In this document: positions 33,474 to 45,420 of the stretch, piece after piece
Position numbering within the stretch: the first letter of the stretch is position 1
Layout of the letters: every line of letters begins with the position of its first letter
From: Torymus aiolomorphi
Taxonomy: Eukaryota > Arthropoda > Insecta > Hymenoptera > Torymidae
DNA: 64,000 bases
Reading direction: 5' to 3'
Assembly: GCA_036365515.1 (NCBI GenBank)
Contig: CM070873.1
Coordinates: forward strand, 66,833,529-66,897,528
Program-made: the position numbers and the translations under genes
The notes under the pieces: generated by a model
What the model was told of the DNA's origin: nothing
Database searches by the model: none
Seen by the model: the letters and a program-made list of their open reading frames with translations, nothing else

Positions 33474-34134
33474 CATCAGCTACTTTCAAATCTGAATATG
33501 TCAATATGTCTATTAGTTAATATAGATATTGTAACTATTACAATATCACATTTTATCCTTAATCATGTCAAATAGTTGTATTTCAAATAGATAAATATGT
33601 TAACAGTAACAATATTCTTCTCTCAGTGTGGTGAAACGATTTTTCGACCATTATTTGCCTATTTCTTAGATTGACGTCACAACAAAAATAATATTCTTAT
33701 TTGATTTACTTACTAATTTTATCTTTGATGAAAGAGCATTAAAGTGCATTGGATGGCTTACCAAAATATAAATAAATAACATTAACTAATAAACCATTTG
33801 TTGTACTCATTCTATGAATAATTCATCAAAACTTTTATTTCTCCGTCTGATTATGTCTCTCTCATTCCTTGTCATAACAGCAAGCCTTCTACTAGTCATT
33901 TCCAGACTAAAGAAACTGATCAGTTTTAATACCTTTAAAATACTCAAGAACAAGTTTGTGCTTGTCTTCGAAAAACTCATTCTATTTTTCAATCTATTAA
34001 AGGCCAAATAATAGGGGAAGAAGCGTTTCATCGGGAGCTAGAAACTGGACAAGAGAAATTCCTATTTTATAGCAAGTTTCTAATATAAATGGTCAGTTAT
34101 TAGTTATAAAATTTTTTGGATTTCCACCAGGGAA

Positions 34135-35060
34135 GCTTTGAGATTTACCTTACATTTTTAATTTTCCTATATATATCTTTATGTATGTTATCATCTTTAT
34201 AAATTCATTCTCATACTCTAATAAAGACGGATATATAGAATTAGAATTTTTATTTAGGAAAAGTCAATATACGAGCAAAAATTCTCACCACCAAATTCCT
34301 CGATAATGAATCATAATTTGATAGCTCAATAACTCAATCCCATAAACTCAACATTCAATCAATGATGTGGGCACAGAGTCACGACCCTGCGCGAGAGTGT
34401 GAATCGTGCAGAAAATTCCGTTAGCGTTTTATTACACGAAACTCTTTACGACGTTCAGGATTTTTGCGCTCGTCGCCTCGTCGTTACATAATTTCGAATA
34501 TCTCGCTCCGCTTTCGCGCTCTCGAGAAAATCGCATAATGATCGGACAATAAAATTAGTTTTACGCCGCATATACACGGCGCGAGTGACCGTAAAACCGG
34601 TCAAAGTCCAACTAGTTCATGCGAAGTTCCTCCATAGCTCGGAAAAACGTTGTTATTCGCTCGAGACACTTTTTTTTGCGAGACGATAAAAAAAAAATGC
34701 TGATACTGGAACGGCCAGGGAGCGCTCGTTCGAAAGATAAAAGTGTAGGTATATAACTAAATTAATAAATTCTTTCGGGCTTTTTGCGAGAAATGCATTT
34801 TCATTTGGCGATTAGCGGGAAATTTAATGCCGCGGCAAAGTGCTGTTATTATTTATTGCGCTACGTTTTGCAAAGTCTTTGATATTTTCTATCAAGCTTT
34901 TTCGATGTAAACGCAAGATACTTATCTTTTATGAGCGCACATTTGAAAAAGTGATGTAATTTCGCGAAGTGATCTATGCGTGGCATAAAAGTGAATATTT
35001 ACTCGTCTAATAAGTCGAAAGCCATTCCTTATGTAAGGCTTGTATATTTCGCTGAAAGAA
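34135..35060. other. D23: skew-flip unit with CpG-rich core
   Basis: The left arm 34260-34370 is A/C-rich. The core is about 34370-34760. T/G-rich DNA follows. Confidence 0.55.
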
Positions 35061-36420
35061 GAAAAACAAATGTTATTCTCTCCTCGCCTATATTTTTATG
35101 TTAAGAAATAAAATTTGCACATTGAATTGTCCCTCTACCAAAATAAAAACACATTCTGCGAAATTGGATCCCAAATTTTTTTACGTCTTCAAGCGTATAG
35201 CCGACAAATTTATTTATTTTTTTGGCTAAAACATTGGCTACACGACGTTAACAGTAAAACAAATAAATTAAAACAAGGTGATGTGAAAAATGGTAGCACA
35301 GTTTCTTTCCACGAAATTTTAACAATGAAACAAACGTACTAATCAGTCATGCCCACAAATGACTTCATTTTCCTTGTATATAACATCTCCCCTTGAAAAG
35401 AAAACCTCTCATATAATGAAACCATTCCTATTCCAGGGAGAAATTTAGAGCTCACGAGCGTACACCGCGAAGGATAATACACGGCGCTTGTCGCGTCCCT
35501 CTTTGCGCATGCATGACAAGCCGAGAGATAAAGAGCGCACGGGGCGAGCGAAAGACGTTAATTGTCTCGTGCGTGGCAGCCGCCGGCGGCGCAGGGATTT
35601 AAACGGCCCGATGATTTGCGGCCGCTCAATCGCGCCTCTATGCACACACACGACGCGCGCGCGTATTTATGCGACTGCATGCGGCCGTAATAATCGAGCG
35701 GGGAATAATAACAACGCCTGCGCGATCGTCGCCGCTCGAGGTATATATAGGAAGGGATTAAACTGGCTCGCAGTGATTTTCTTTCGTCTCTATAGACGTG
35801 TGATTCACGATCGTAGCCACCGCGGCGCGGGAATAATTCATAAATATGTCGTTGCAGGCGATTTTCCGCGGATTCTTTCCTTTATAATCGTCATTGAAAA
35901 TGCCAGTTTGGAGAATTGCGTATAGATTTTTCCCCCGGCGAGTGTACATCGCTCGTTAAACGGCGCGAATTATTCGCCGTAGCGGTGAGTTAATAGCGAG
36001 GCATACGCGTGAGTTATATATTGGCGTTGCATCACACAATGTTTTGATGGATTTCAGCACGACGACTGTTGTTCCCGACTGAATTATTGAACCTCTATAT
36101 ACATGTGTGTAGACTCGGATGAATTAGAGCCGGGCTATATATTTTCTAGGCGCCAGCGTAATAGACGGGGTTACAATTGAATCTAAAGATTCTATTTTAG
36201 CTGGCCATCAGGATGATGGTATTTAGTTGACTAAACGACCTTTTGAATTAACTAAATTATTATGCTGTTATCCCGAGGAGTGCACGCGATGTGTGTGAGT
36301 GTGTGTGACCCCGATATTCAGATTTTGGCACGTTGTGCGCGGCGGCTGTTGTCGCTATAAAGCTCTGGGACAGCTATAAAGAGGTAATGCGCGGATCACT
36401 TAGCAAAAATAAAGTCATAA
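35061..36420. other. D24: skew-flip unit with CpG-rich core
   Basis: A/C-rich to about 35440; core about 35440-36020; right arm to 36420 with GTGTGTGAGTGTGTGTG near 36290. The 145-codon plus frame at 35488-35925 is Arg-rich with no domain. Confidence 0.6.
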
Positions 36421-36930
36421 CTGTACGGACTGTTTTGAAAAGGTTTCGTTAAAATGTTTGCCGTGTGTGTCTCATTAACGTGATTTATGAGACGCGCTAT
36501 TTATCATTGCGTGAATAACAGTGTTGCAATTGTGCTGTTAAAGTGTCTAATAATTTAAGGACATTCGGAACATTAATGTCATTGATTTTTATGATTAATT
36601 TTAAAGCTATGCCAAGTGAATGGGAATAGTTATATTGTATACGATTTACATGGTAAATAACCGTTTTTCAGATACATTAATATGAAATTTTTAAATTTCA
36701 GTTAAAGCATAGTATAGAATTGTGAAAAACTGTGCTTTAAGTGTGCCAGCTGAATGCCACTCACTTGAAACAAAAAAATTATTCTTTTATAACAAAAAAT
36801 TTATATAGATTTCAACTAATCCTTTTCATTGCTATGCAAATCTTTAAAAAGTCCTAAAAATTTTTTTACAAAACGACTTCTAAAACTGAATTATCTATAA
36901 AAAAAATGGTTCTCAAAAACATCTTATTAA
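36421..36930. other. AT-rich valley, no gene seen
   Basis: CpG-poor. A weak inverted repeat (AAAGCATAGT and ACTGTGCTTT, about 36704-36743) is the only structure seen. Confidence 0.5.
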
Positions 36931-37620
36931 TTGCTTCATATATAGGAATCCAGAGAATTCCTCTCCCATTCAACCGACCAAGAGCATCAGCCCACGAAAA
37001 CGGAGCAGAATTTACAACTGAATAATACGTGATTTACGACATTACGGAGCTCCCCCATTCAGCAGCGACCAAATAAAAGGGGTACACTCGCACGCGCGCG
37101 CTTATTATAGCGGTATTGCACGTTTTATTGGAAACGCACGTCTCGATACACACCGCCGGACGTACATATAATACACACACGCTTCTATATATATAAACCG
37201 GCGCGGGTGAGATTGAGAGGTCAGAATATGTACAGTATAATGATATGAATTATTGGCGTCCACGCGTACTTTCGTCGATGGATTAAGATTCTCGATGAGA
37301 AGACGGTTTACCGGGAGCCGCGCCTCCGTATTTAGAGGCGTAAAGAGCGCATTGTCCGTTTTTTAAAGGACGCTTTCTATTCTATCAACGATTTATATAT
37401 ATGCGCAATCTATTGTTCGCGCGTTGGCGCGTCTGTGTTGGGTGACGCTATTGATGGGTGTAATTAAACGGAAAGAGGTGACGCCGATGGTAATAACGAT
37501 CTTTTTTTTTTTCTAAAAACGCGATTGAACAGAAAGTATATAGTGACGCACTACTGTATGGTAGGTTTAATTGCCAATCTATTAAAAACGCATTGACTGC
37601 ATAATTAATGTGGGGTTATT
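36931..37620. other. D25: skew-flip unit with CpG-rich core
   Basis: The left arm 36960-37080 is A/C-rich. The core is about 37080-37450. A T11 run (37502-37512) lies on the right. Confidence 0.6.
37190..37226 (+). promoter_or_regulatory. Best-spaced TATA plus initiator pair
   Basis: TATATAAA (37190-37197) is followed 33 bp later by GGTCAGAA, with the A of TCAG at 37223. That is the normal distance between a TATA box and an insect initiator. It sits in the core of D25 where the skew flips. No exon or open frame follows that I can recognise, so any product may be non-coding. Confidence 0.35.
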
Positions 37621-37900
37621 ATATTGCTGAATGGCTACCGAATGAAAGATTGGGATTTGAATATAATAGATATAACAATATAGTCGTTACGAAAGTACGT
37701 GCGGTTAAAAATAAACGAGTATATTAGCATATGGTACGTGAATAGCATTGAAGTAAAATATGAAATATCATGGATCTTTAAATTGATCGCCTGCGCGGTC
37801 AATACCCTGTAACAATATTGACTCAGATTCAGAGTAAAGTTACGGATACGAGTCACGAACCCCGCAGTTTCAATTCGGAACTCAAAAACATGGCAGGCAA
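37621..37900. other. AT-rich valley, no gene seen
   Basis: CpG-poor; no supported feature. Confidence 0.45.
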
Positions 37901-38660
37901 ATGCGAATTTCGATCTTTGAAACACGCCGCATTATAACTTTCGTTCTAAAATAAGATTCAAAGAAAATGCTCCTTCCTTTGGATGAAAAAGCTATATCAA
38001 TTCTAAATTTCGAAAATTTGTTTGCCCATAACACACAACACCACGCGCATTACAGCGAAACATCACGCACGCTAATCCCCTAGTCAAAACTTTTCACTCC
38101 CAGCAGCGAAAATCCGGGCAACTTCTCAATATACCGACGGCTCATCGTTAATCCCGCGGAAAATTAGCGAAGGCCACGCGCGCGAAGATCCCCCGTCGTT
38201 TGTATTCCTCTCCGGACTCGACGGCGGCGGCTCTTTTCATCCGCATGCGACGTCGTGCCAAGTCGTCGTCGCGTCTTTATACGCACGCGACTATACGCCG
38301 CTTATATATACGCGCACGTGCGCGCCCGCCGCTGCACTTTCTTCGCGATCTTTTTCCCTCCCGACACTTTTGTTTTCTCAACGGCGACGGCTCGAAAATA
38401 AGCTCGGCGAGAGCTTTTCTCTCTTACTTCGCGAGCGCTAAGAGAGAGGGGGGAAGGAGAGGATTTATCGTGTATATCGGTCGGTCCATTAAGCCACGGT
38501 TTTGCGAAATCGCGACGTGTGCGTTTGTGTGATGGCTGAGAGATGGATGTGTGCGAGGTCCGCGTGAGATATGGGGAACGAAGTGTGGGATATGGAGCTG
38601 AAGGGATTATTATTGTAATTAAGATTTACTTGATGCAAGTGTTTGATATAAAAGTTGCGA
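37901..38660. other. D26: skew-flip unit with CpG-rich core
   Basis: A/C-rich at 38030-38130; core about 38140-38530; G/T-rich at 38530-38610. The 110-codon Arg/Ser-rich plus frame is compositional. Confidence 0.6.
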
Positions 38661-39050
38661 GATTTGATGTACGATGACAGGTTTCAGGCTCTAATAGAGT
38701 GTGCGAGAGTAAATTACTACGTAATTCATGAAAAAGCTTCGCAATGCGAGCCCCGCGATTATTTATTCATTCAGAGTAAACAACAGTGCGGCGGATTGTG
38801 GAGCCCTCGTATCTGTCGCAATAATTTATCTTCATATAAAAAGATTCGAGATAATATGGTAGATATTATGCTATAATTGTTCGCGAATGCCGCAATTAGG
38901 ACAAATGAAAGGATAAATATTCTCGCGCAGAGAGAAAATTATGGTTATTGAAGTAATATTCATCGCGTATTTTTGATATCAAGGATACATCGTAATATCC
39001 ATTTAGCTCTGTTCTTTATTCTCCTGTCTTATACGGTTATTACTGTATTA
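38661..39050. other. Valley, no gene seen
   Basis: Mixed, mostly A/T-rich. The 73-codon frame at 38655-38876 has no recognised domain. Confidence 0.45.
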
Positions 39051-39913
39051 ACTGTACGTGACTCACTTGAGGCGTTCGGATTTCACGTAAATTGAATCAC
39101 GCGGGAGACAAAAAAAACTATAATTATTCTGCCAAGGGAACAAAAAATTCACCTACTTCTTTGTCAATTCAGCCTATATATCGTCCAGCCCTCTGATAGA
39201 GAAAAAAAATCAATTCATACGAAATCACCCAGATACAGACGACAATTCAGCACAGTTCTATTACGGGACTCGTGCATATTTTTCTTTAGAAATCAAAACG
39301 GCGAGCCGCACACACACACACACACACATACACATTGTCTCGCTCTCGCCGGCTCGTTTCATAAATCGGCGCTGTGTATTATACCGGCCGGCGGAACAAG
39401 TTGTTTCTCGCGATTAGCAATAAAGAAAGGGAAAAGTGACACATTTATGGAGACCGCCAGACGACCCCGTGGAAATTGAATTGCCCCCCACACACAGAAG
39501 GGCGGTGGTAGCTATAGGAAAGAAAAAGTTTTCTGAGGAGTCGAGTTAGACGCGTGCTGACGAACTTTTTCCTCATCCTCCTCCACCGCCGTATATAACA
39601 AGCTTGTGCGAATATATACGTCTGTATACGAATTCGCTGATGAGGCAAGAATCTTTGTGGCGAGCTGTGATTGGGGTGTGTCGGGGGACGGATCAGACGG
39701 CCGTTCGATTGACGGCACCGGTTATGTGTTATGTCTCGGTGAAGTGAGTCACGCGCGTGCGTTTAATGAATTTTCGAAGTATCGAGAAATTGCAGCTAAT
39801 GGCGACCAGTTTCCGAGTCCCTACTTACCTACTTGGCATTCTTTTTCGCGCTGTCTGCGGCTGCTGAGCGTCGCGCGCGAACAGTTCTGGACTGTGTTCT
39901 AAATATGATGGTT
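39051..39913. other. D27: skew-flip unit with CpG-rich core
   Basis: A/C-rich with a CA run near 39309-39328; right arm 39661-39720 has 26 G and 13 C. Core about 39300-39890. Confidence 0.6.
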
Positions 39914-40067
39914 CCCTGATGCTGGAAATCGTCCATTTTTATCCTACTTGTGAAACGATTTTTCGAATATTTTCTATAGCCATTTTATAGCGAGTTGACC
40001 AAAATCGTTCGAAAAATCGCTTCATAACTGGGAGAAAAATGGAAGATCTCCAGCACGGTTTTGTTAA
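39914..40067. mobile_element. Palindromic MITE, probable CCCTGGT relative
   Basis: Arms of about 50 bp face each other: GATGCTGGAAATCGTCCATT on the left and, on the other strand, GTGCTGGAGATCTTCCATT on the right. Both continue into CGATTTTTCGAA. The GTGAAACGATTTTTC block is shared with the long CCCTGGT elements. The outermost ends are degraded and no target duplication is certain. Confidence 0.65.
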
Positions 40068-40519
40068 CGTTGTTGTATATAGGGAAACTGGAATTAATAT
40101 AACACGTTGATAAAGAAATCAAATTTCAAGTTACGTTCATTAAAACTAATCCTTTCCAAAGCATCCAAAAATAACGCTCACTCTAATTCTTTTTTATCTT
40201 CCATCTGCCCAATAAATAGCGCACCTTGCTCACATAAAAATAGTCAAAACCCAAAACGCCATTGTTAAGACTTTCCCCATCTATCTTGTAAAACACATGT
40301 AAGCCCCGAAAAATCCCCGCCTGCCGTCGTGTTGACGTAATTATTGTTCTATACACGCCCGTCTGTCTCCATAAACAACGCGGACGGAAAAAAAATAGAA
40401 ACCTAAAAAGAAGCCATGAGCCGAGGGAGCGGAGGAGGAAGCGACTGCGCACGCGCGCTTCCGTTATACACTCTCTTGCTTCTACATACATTTACGTTTC
40501 CGAATATTTCTAACGGAGA

Positions 40520-40563
<44 letters not shown>

Positions 40564-40990
40564 GGTTCTATTTGTTAAACCGGTTTATCTTGGCGCCGCC
40601 GCTAAATCGCCTCGGAGAGCGAGAGACTCGTCGAATACATAAATCGAGCATCGCGTCGTCCGATTCGCCCGCGCGCGCGCGCGTGCGTATAACTTTTTTT
40701 TCTTATACGAGGAGTGGAAGAGGAATCTCGGGTGAGGAATATGTAGGAACGCATGTATTACCGTAATCTGTCGCGCGCGCTCTCTCTTGTTCGCTTTTTG
40801 CCGTCTGCGAGGGTCTGCGGCTCGGAAGCGGAGATAGCAGCGCGCTTCTGGATAGGTGAAGCGTTGCTGGGTATATATCGTTTGAGAGATGTCTGGAATA
40901 CAAGAATGAAGGAAAAACGTCGGAGACACTTTAGTAAGTAATAGCGTGGAAAAATGCTGGAGATAAAATGAGACAGATATTTAAATTCGT
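40068..40990. other. D28: skew-flip unit with CpG-rich core
   Basis: A/C-rich at 40140-40380; core about 40310-40880; G-rich at 40700-40940. It holds a GT repeat and a GCGCGC tract (about 40671-40684). Confidence 0.55.
40523..40562. repeat. (GT)20 microsatellite
   Basis: Uninterrupted GT dinucleotides; the Cys/Val run in the frame across it is an artefact. Confidence 0.97.
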
Positions 40991-41800
40991 TTGAAGAGTA
41001 TAATATATATAGTATTCACTTACAGCGAAGCATTTTTGTCTTTGAATTTATCTGGCACTTATTCATATACATTGGGAAAAATAGTCAGTTACCCTATAAC
41101 AGAAAAAAACATTCTATTCTATTAAATCCTTCTTCTTTACCAACTCTGACAAGCTTACAAATAAGATTGTGTAACACGTCTGCAAAAAATCAGGTGATTC
41201 AGAAGCGATCGACATGCCTCCCCTCGCCGAAGAAAAAACCACCAATTACAGATAAGAACTTTCCCTGTATTATAGCAGTAGCTAAAATCCAATTCCAAAG
41301 CAAATAAGTTTCTCTCTTACGTACCCGCGATATAAGGCGATAACCGCCGGCGGGAAGATACAAAGTAATAATTTTTTTCCTCCCTGAAACCGCGCACGTC
41401 AGAACGATTTTCTGCCTATCTTCGCGGGCGAATGTCAAGGCCTGCGGCCTTGGAACCTCGAGAGGGAGGAATTGGTAAAAGTTGCGCTCGCTCGATCCCT
41501 TTTCTCTCTGCTCAGCAGAAAAAAAGGGATGAGACACAGGAGGCGAAGCTCGGAGTTTGATTGCTTTTTTTCGCGTACGCGCGGCGAAAAGTTTGGCTGA
41601 TTAGGTGGCTTGTTTATGAACATACTGTGTGTCTTGCATGTATCTTTGAGGTTTCTTTCTTCGGCATAGCCGACTAATATATAACAGTTATTCGAAGATT
41701 CTATCTTAAGAAGGGCTTAAGTCACTTGAAAAAGTTTACGAGAAATCGTACGGTTTAAATGTTAGAACACAATAGAATCAAGAGGACAGGCCGTTTTTTA
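40991..41800. other. D29: skew-flip unit with CpG-rich core
   Basis: A/C-rich at 41080-41290; core about 41310-41600; G/T-rich after 41540. No coding signal in the 112-codon minus frame. Confidence 0.55.
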
Positions 41801-42120
41801 TACTATATTTTAATTTGAAATAATTAATCTGTATAGGTGTTGATATCTACCCAGATGATACAATGGATCTCATACAATGCAAAAAATAAAATTTTACTAT
41901 TACAAAGCTTCCTCTAGAAGGAAGCATATTATAACTCTATTTTTGAAAAAAAATTGGACTTAAACCCTTTTCCAATATCAACACAGATTTATCAGCGAAT
42001 AATAGAACCTTAACTGTCTTACTACGTATTTTACAAAAATATTATGTGATCTATATAAATTTTTTAAAAACCTATTATTTTTTCTTAATGGTGTATCATG
42101 ACAGCTCCCATATTTCAAAT
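41801..42120. other. AT-rich valley, no gene seen
   Basis: CpG-poor; no feature recognised. Confidence 0.5.
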
Positions 42121-42870
42121 TCAATTACTTTTGTAATTCCTATATAATTTTTGATCGATCACACACACTGAATCATCATCGTTCATTACGAATTTTAATT
42201 TCAAATTACTACCACCAAGTGCACAATCATCATCAAATTCACACTCGACTTAATTCCTCATTGTCACATCCCATAATTGTACGTTTCGATACTCCACGAC
42301 CACCTGCTCGCCATCCATATTAATTAGCTCCCCGTGCGCAGAAGAACCTCTCCCGATCGGCTCGAAAATTACGCGCTCTTGAAAAAAGAAAAAAAAAAGA
42401 AACAGCAGTAGAGCCACGCAAAAAGCAAACAATCAGTAGTCACAGTCAACGTACACACGTACACACTCGCTCGCTCGAGCGATCGATTGCACACGCGTCG
42501 TTGGCTGCTCGCCCGTCTCTCTCTCTCTCTCTCTCTCTTTGTTCAGCGCAACAACTTCCTTCGCGTATTTTTTTTTTCGCGAGGTCCTTATTATAATTCC
42601 GTTTCACGCATGATCGATGCGCGCACGTGCGAGCGGCCGGCGCATCGCGCCGATATTATTTCCGATTGCCGTTTGTGTAGGTGGATGCGCGCGTGTGTGT
42701 GTGTGCACTGCAGCAGAGCAGGAGGTATCGTTTTGATCGGATCTGCTCTGGTTTTCAGCTTACGTAAGCTCGGCGTACGATGTATACGGGGTAAATGTAG
42801 CGGCGAATTAATTGCTATGCTCGGGCAGATGTTTTCGGCCCCGTACATGGAAGTTATTAGCTCTAAAACT
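42121..42870. other. D30: skew-flip unit with CpG-rich core
   Basis: Left arm 42241-42300 has 19 C and 6 G. The core (about 42290-42800) includes a (CT)n run at 42516-42538, and GTGTGTGTGTG near 42693 marks the right side. The 128-codon plus frame has no recognised domain. Confidence 0.6.
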
Positions 42871-43780
42871 TGAAAACTGTGTATTTTTTATACATTTAAT
42901 TTTGAAATTGGTACGAAATAGCATTTCGTAATTTCCTTATAAAGAATGACAACAGGTCACAAAATAAGAAAGATTAATTACTTTTTGTAACCTTAACATT
43001 GGCTTGTTTTTATAAGAAACGATTTAATGATTTATTTACATAGTTATCAATCTTAATCAATTAAAGCGCAGGGTGCAATGCCAAGTAATATTTAATGAAT
43101 GAGTTGTCTAGTAACCGTACAAAATAAACAAGAAACATCGTGTCGTGCCAAAAACTTTATACATTCAAGTTGGCAAACTAGTGCGTCTTTCTCATATTTG
43201 CAGTTTCCACGTACTATGCATTTGTAAAAATATATGAGCTATCCTTAGAAATGCTTACAAACAGACCGAGTAAACATGAGGAATAGTGCAATAATCTGTC
43301 GAAGACTTTTACTTACATTTTCATTTGAAGTGAACGCGTTAAGAGCGCTAACGAAAGGTCGATACTTTGTTGCAAAACTAATTTATATGAAAATTATCGA
43401 CATGTGGGGAAAAAAATGATCTGACGAGTATGTTTGTGTCGTTTGCACAAAAGAACTGAGAAACGCTTCAGTTAAAGTTATGACTAATTAGCATTCTTAA
43501 ATTAAACCCGGAGGCAAGCGCTGAAAGCTGATCACTTTGTCGCAAATCGTCGGTTTTTAAAAATAAACGTTACGAAAACAAAAGTAACACTTTTCTTAAA
43601 CATATATATTTTATGCGTATTTTATATAAAAAGATTTTGAAATCTTGCACAATAACCAAATAGATTTTTTTGCTGCTCGTAGATAAATTATCAGTCAATT
43701 TTAACAACATTTTGTAAAAAAAAAAATTTATAACATTTCCTGTAAAATACCGACGAATTAATTAATCAAACGTGCAATAG
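42871..43780. other. Long AT-rich valley, no gene seen
   Basis: About 900 bp of CpG-poor sequence. An A11 run lies at 43716-43726, close to the next core. No element ends seen. Confidence 0.5.
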
Positions 43781-43841
43781 TCCTTCCATTCGAACAGAAC
43801 CAAATAATTAATTTATTCTGAAAAAATGTTCGGTGCGTTTG

Positions 43842-43902
<61 letters not shown>

Positions 43903-44421
43903 GCGCGCGCGCGCACAATGAAACTATTCTTCGTAAAAAAGCCGCAGAAAGGCAAATAGCCCGTTCAGCCCCTCTCGGCCGGCGCGTCAAGAGTCGAGTG
44001 TTTTGTCATGGGAGCCGCGCTCGCGGCAGTCCGTCTCGTATATTATATACACTCGCGAAACGACGCGCGTCCCTCTCTCTCTCTCTCTCTCCTGCGAGCA
44101 TCGAGCAAACAGTGCGACGCATTAGTGCAATTAGTACATACGAGAATGTACGGGCGCACCGTGAACTTGAAGTGCTGAAGGACTCGCGAAATGAGAAAAA
44201 AAAGCCGCGGGTCTTGTGGGAACGAGCCTCGAGTCGCGCGTGCGTGCATCCCGATTTGTACTATTTGGACGGAGACACGTGGAGGGACGAGTGTGTAGGT
44301 ACTGGTTTACTTGGGATGGGAAAATCGCTTGAGCGCCACTGTGTTTTTTTTTTCTTATTCTATGAAGTTGCATTGTCGGGTGATTGAAATATTATCTTGT
44401 TATATTTAGTTTATTGTATCT
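43781..44421. other. D31: skew-flip unit with CpG-rich core
   Basis: CA repeat on the left, core about 43895-44290, G-rich right arm (44200-44320) and a T run near 44343. The 184-codon plus frame at 43833-44387 starts as a poly-Thr/His run and is compositional. Confidence 0.6.
43841..43915. repeat. (CA)25 flanked by GCGCGC tracts
   Basis: GCGCGCG, then CA units to 43897, then GGT, then eight GC units and AC. Apart from that single break the whole 75 bp alternates purine and pyrimidine, the sequence type that most readily adopts Z-DNA. Confidence 0.9.
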
Positions 44422-44423
44422 AT

Positions 44424-44662
44424 CCTGGTAGAAAATTAACCATATTTTATAGCTAACGTGTTAATTAAATGGAAGCATTTTTAGCAAATATCATAATGCA
44501 TAAATAATATAATTCATTAAAAAGTTCTATTATTACTTAAAATACATATTTTATGAAGTGTAAATGCCATTATTTATTTCGAATTGGTATATAATTGTGA
44601 AATACAAGCAATGTTCCTTTTTAGCCAGAAAGTTAACTGGAAAATAGCTAGCTTCTACCAGG
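44424..44662. mobile_element. CCCTGGT-family short MITE (239 bp)
   Basis: The ends are CCTGGTAGAAAATTAACC and, on the other strand, CCTGGTAGAAGCTAGC. AT flanks both sides (44422-44423 and 44663-44664). The first C of the family terminus is missing at both ends. The interior is shared, inverted, with 24984-25240 and more loosely with 63443-63663. No open frame. Confidence 0.88.
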
Positions 44663-44664
44663 AT

Positions 44665-44940
44665 AGGATATTAATTTATACCTGAATTACAGACAGACAA
44701 TCAGGTTTTTGTTTAGTTGAAATTTAATATGCTTTTTAGTTCCTACGACTTTAAAACTATTTCTATACATGTACAGTAATACAACAAAAAGGAAAAATAT
44801 ATATATTTAATTTATATACATGATAAATTACATGTACAGTAAATACCATAAATATTTTATTCTGGACTTTATTTGATAACCATCGCTTCACTAACGTACG
44901 AGAATGATATTTCATACAAGGTTTATTAAAAAAGCATATG
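44665..44940. other. AT-rich valley, no gene seen
   Basis: CpG-poor; ACATGTACAGTAA occurs twice near 44767 and 44831, too short to interpret. Confidence 0.45.
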
Positions 44941-45420
44941 GGGTCACTCCTTTAAAACGTCTAAATATTTAGATAAGAGTTCAACGCTTAGACGTCCAAT
45001 GAACTCGTAGCAATTCAATACGGCGACGACAACGACGACGACGACGTCTGTCAGTTATTGACAGATCAAGAATCGACGGGTATTTATTTACCCGTCGCTC
45101 GCGCGCGATGAAAAATCGTCTGCGAAAAGATCGATAGGTCTAATCAAAAGGCGCGACGTGCGCGTTGTGTCTGTCGACGGGTTTGAGAGGAACGTAATCC
45201 GACGCCCGATGTCTTGTCGTCGGCCGATGATTCGATTGATCGTCGCGCTGTTTGTTTAAAAAGACGATACTTCATCGGCAATTAGTCACTTTTCCGCCCG
45301 CCCCGTGATAAGAGCGCACAAAGAACGCGTTTGATGATGATTTTATTAGGACTTGCTATATGTGTCATTAGGAAATAACATTTCCTTTCCCAGCTCTAAA
45401 CACACGATGAGTTAATAGAA
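44941..45420. other. D32: skew-flip unit with CpG-rich core
   Basis: A/C-rich at 44980-45040 (GACGACAACGACGACG); core about 45015-45310; T-rich DNA follows. Two perfect small hairpins lie at 45047-45097. Confidence 0.5.
45047..45097. repeat. Two adjacent perfect hairpins
   Basis: TCTGTCA/TGACAGA (45047-45065) and CGACGGGTA/TACCCGTCG (45074-45097), each with a 5-6 bp loop. Function unknown. Confidence 0.6.

Larger units (their letters stand above)
32907..33628. mobile_element. CACTGAG-family MITE, nested long copy (722 bp)
   Basis: The ends are CACTGAGAAAAGG and, on the other strand, CACTGAGAGAAGA. TG flanks both sides (32905-32906 and 33629-33630), so the target duplication is 2 bp and need not be TA. 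It has the same internal palindrome as the copy at 29858, and it contains a further 98-bp insertion at 33376. No coding capacity. Confidence 0.88.
32826..34132. mobile_element. CCCTGGT-family long MITE, split by a nested element
   Basis: The ends are CCCTGGTAGAAATT and, on the other strand, CCCTGGTGGAAATCC; AA flanks both sides (32824-32825 and 34133-34134). Its right part (33870-34132) closely matches the inverse of 14684-14960. A CACTGAG element (32907-33628) has inserted next to the conserved GTGAAACGATTTTTC block. Without that insert the copy would be about 585 bp. Short frames here (33807-34031) come from AT-rich filler. Confidence 0.88.

Noticed and set aside
43833..44387. 184-codon frame beginning with poly-Thr/His
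   Set aside because: The start is a CA microsatellite; the remainder shows no family features.
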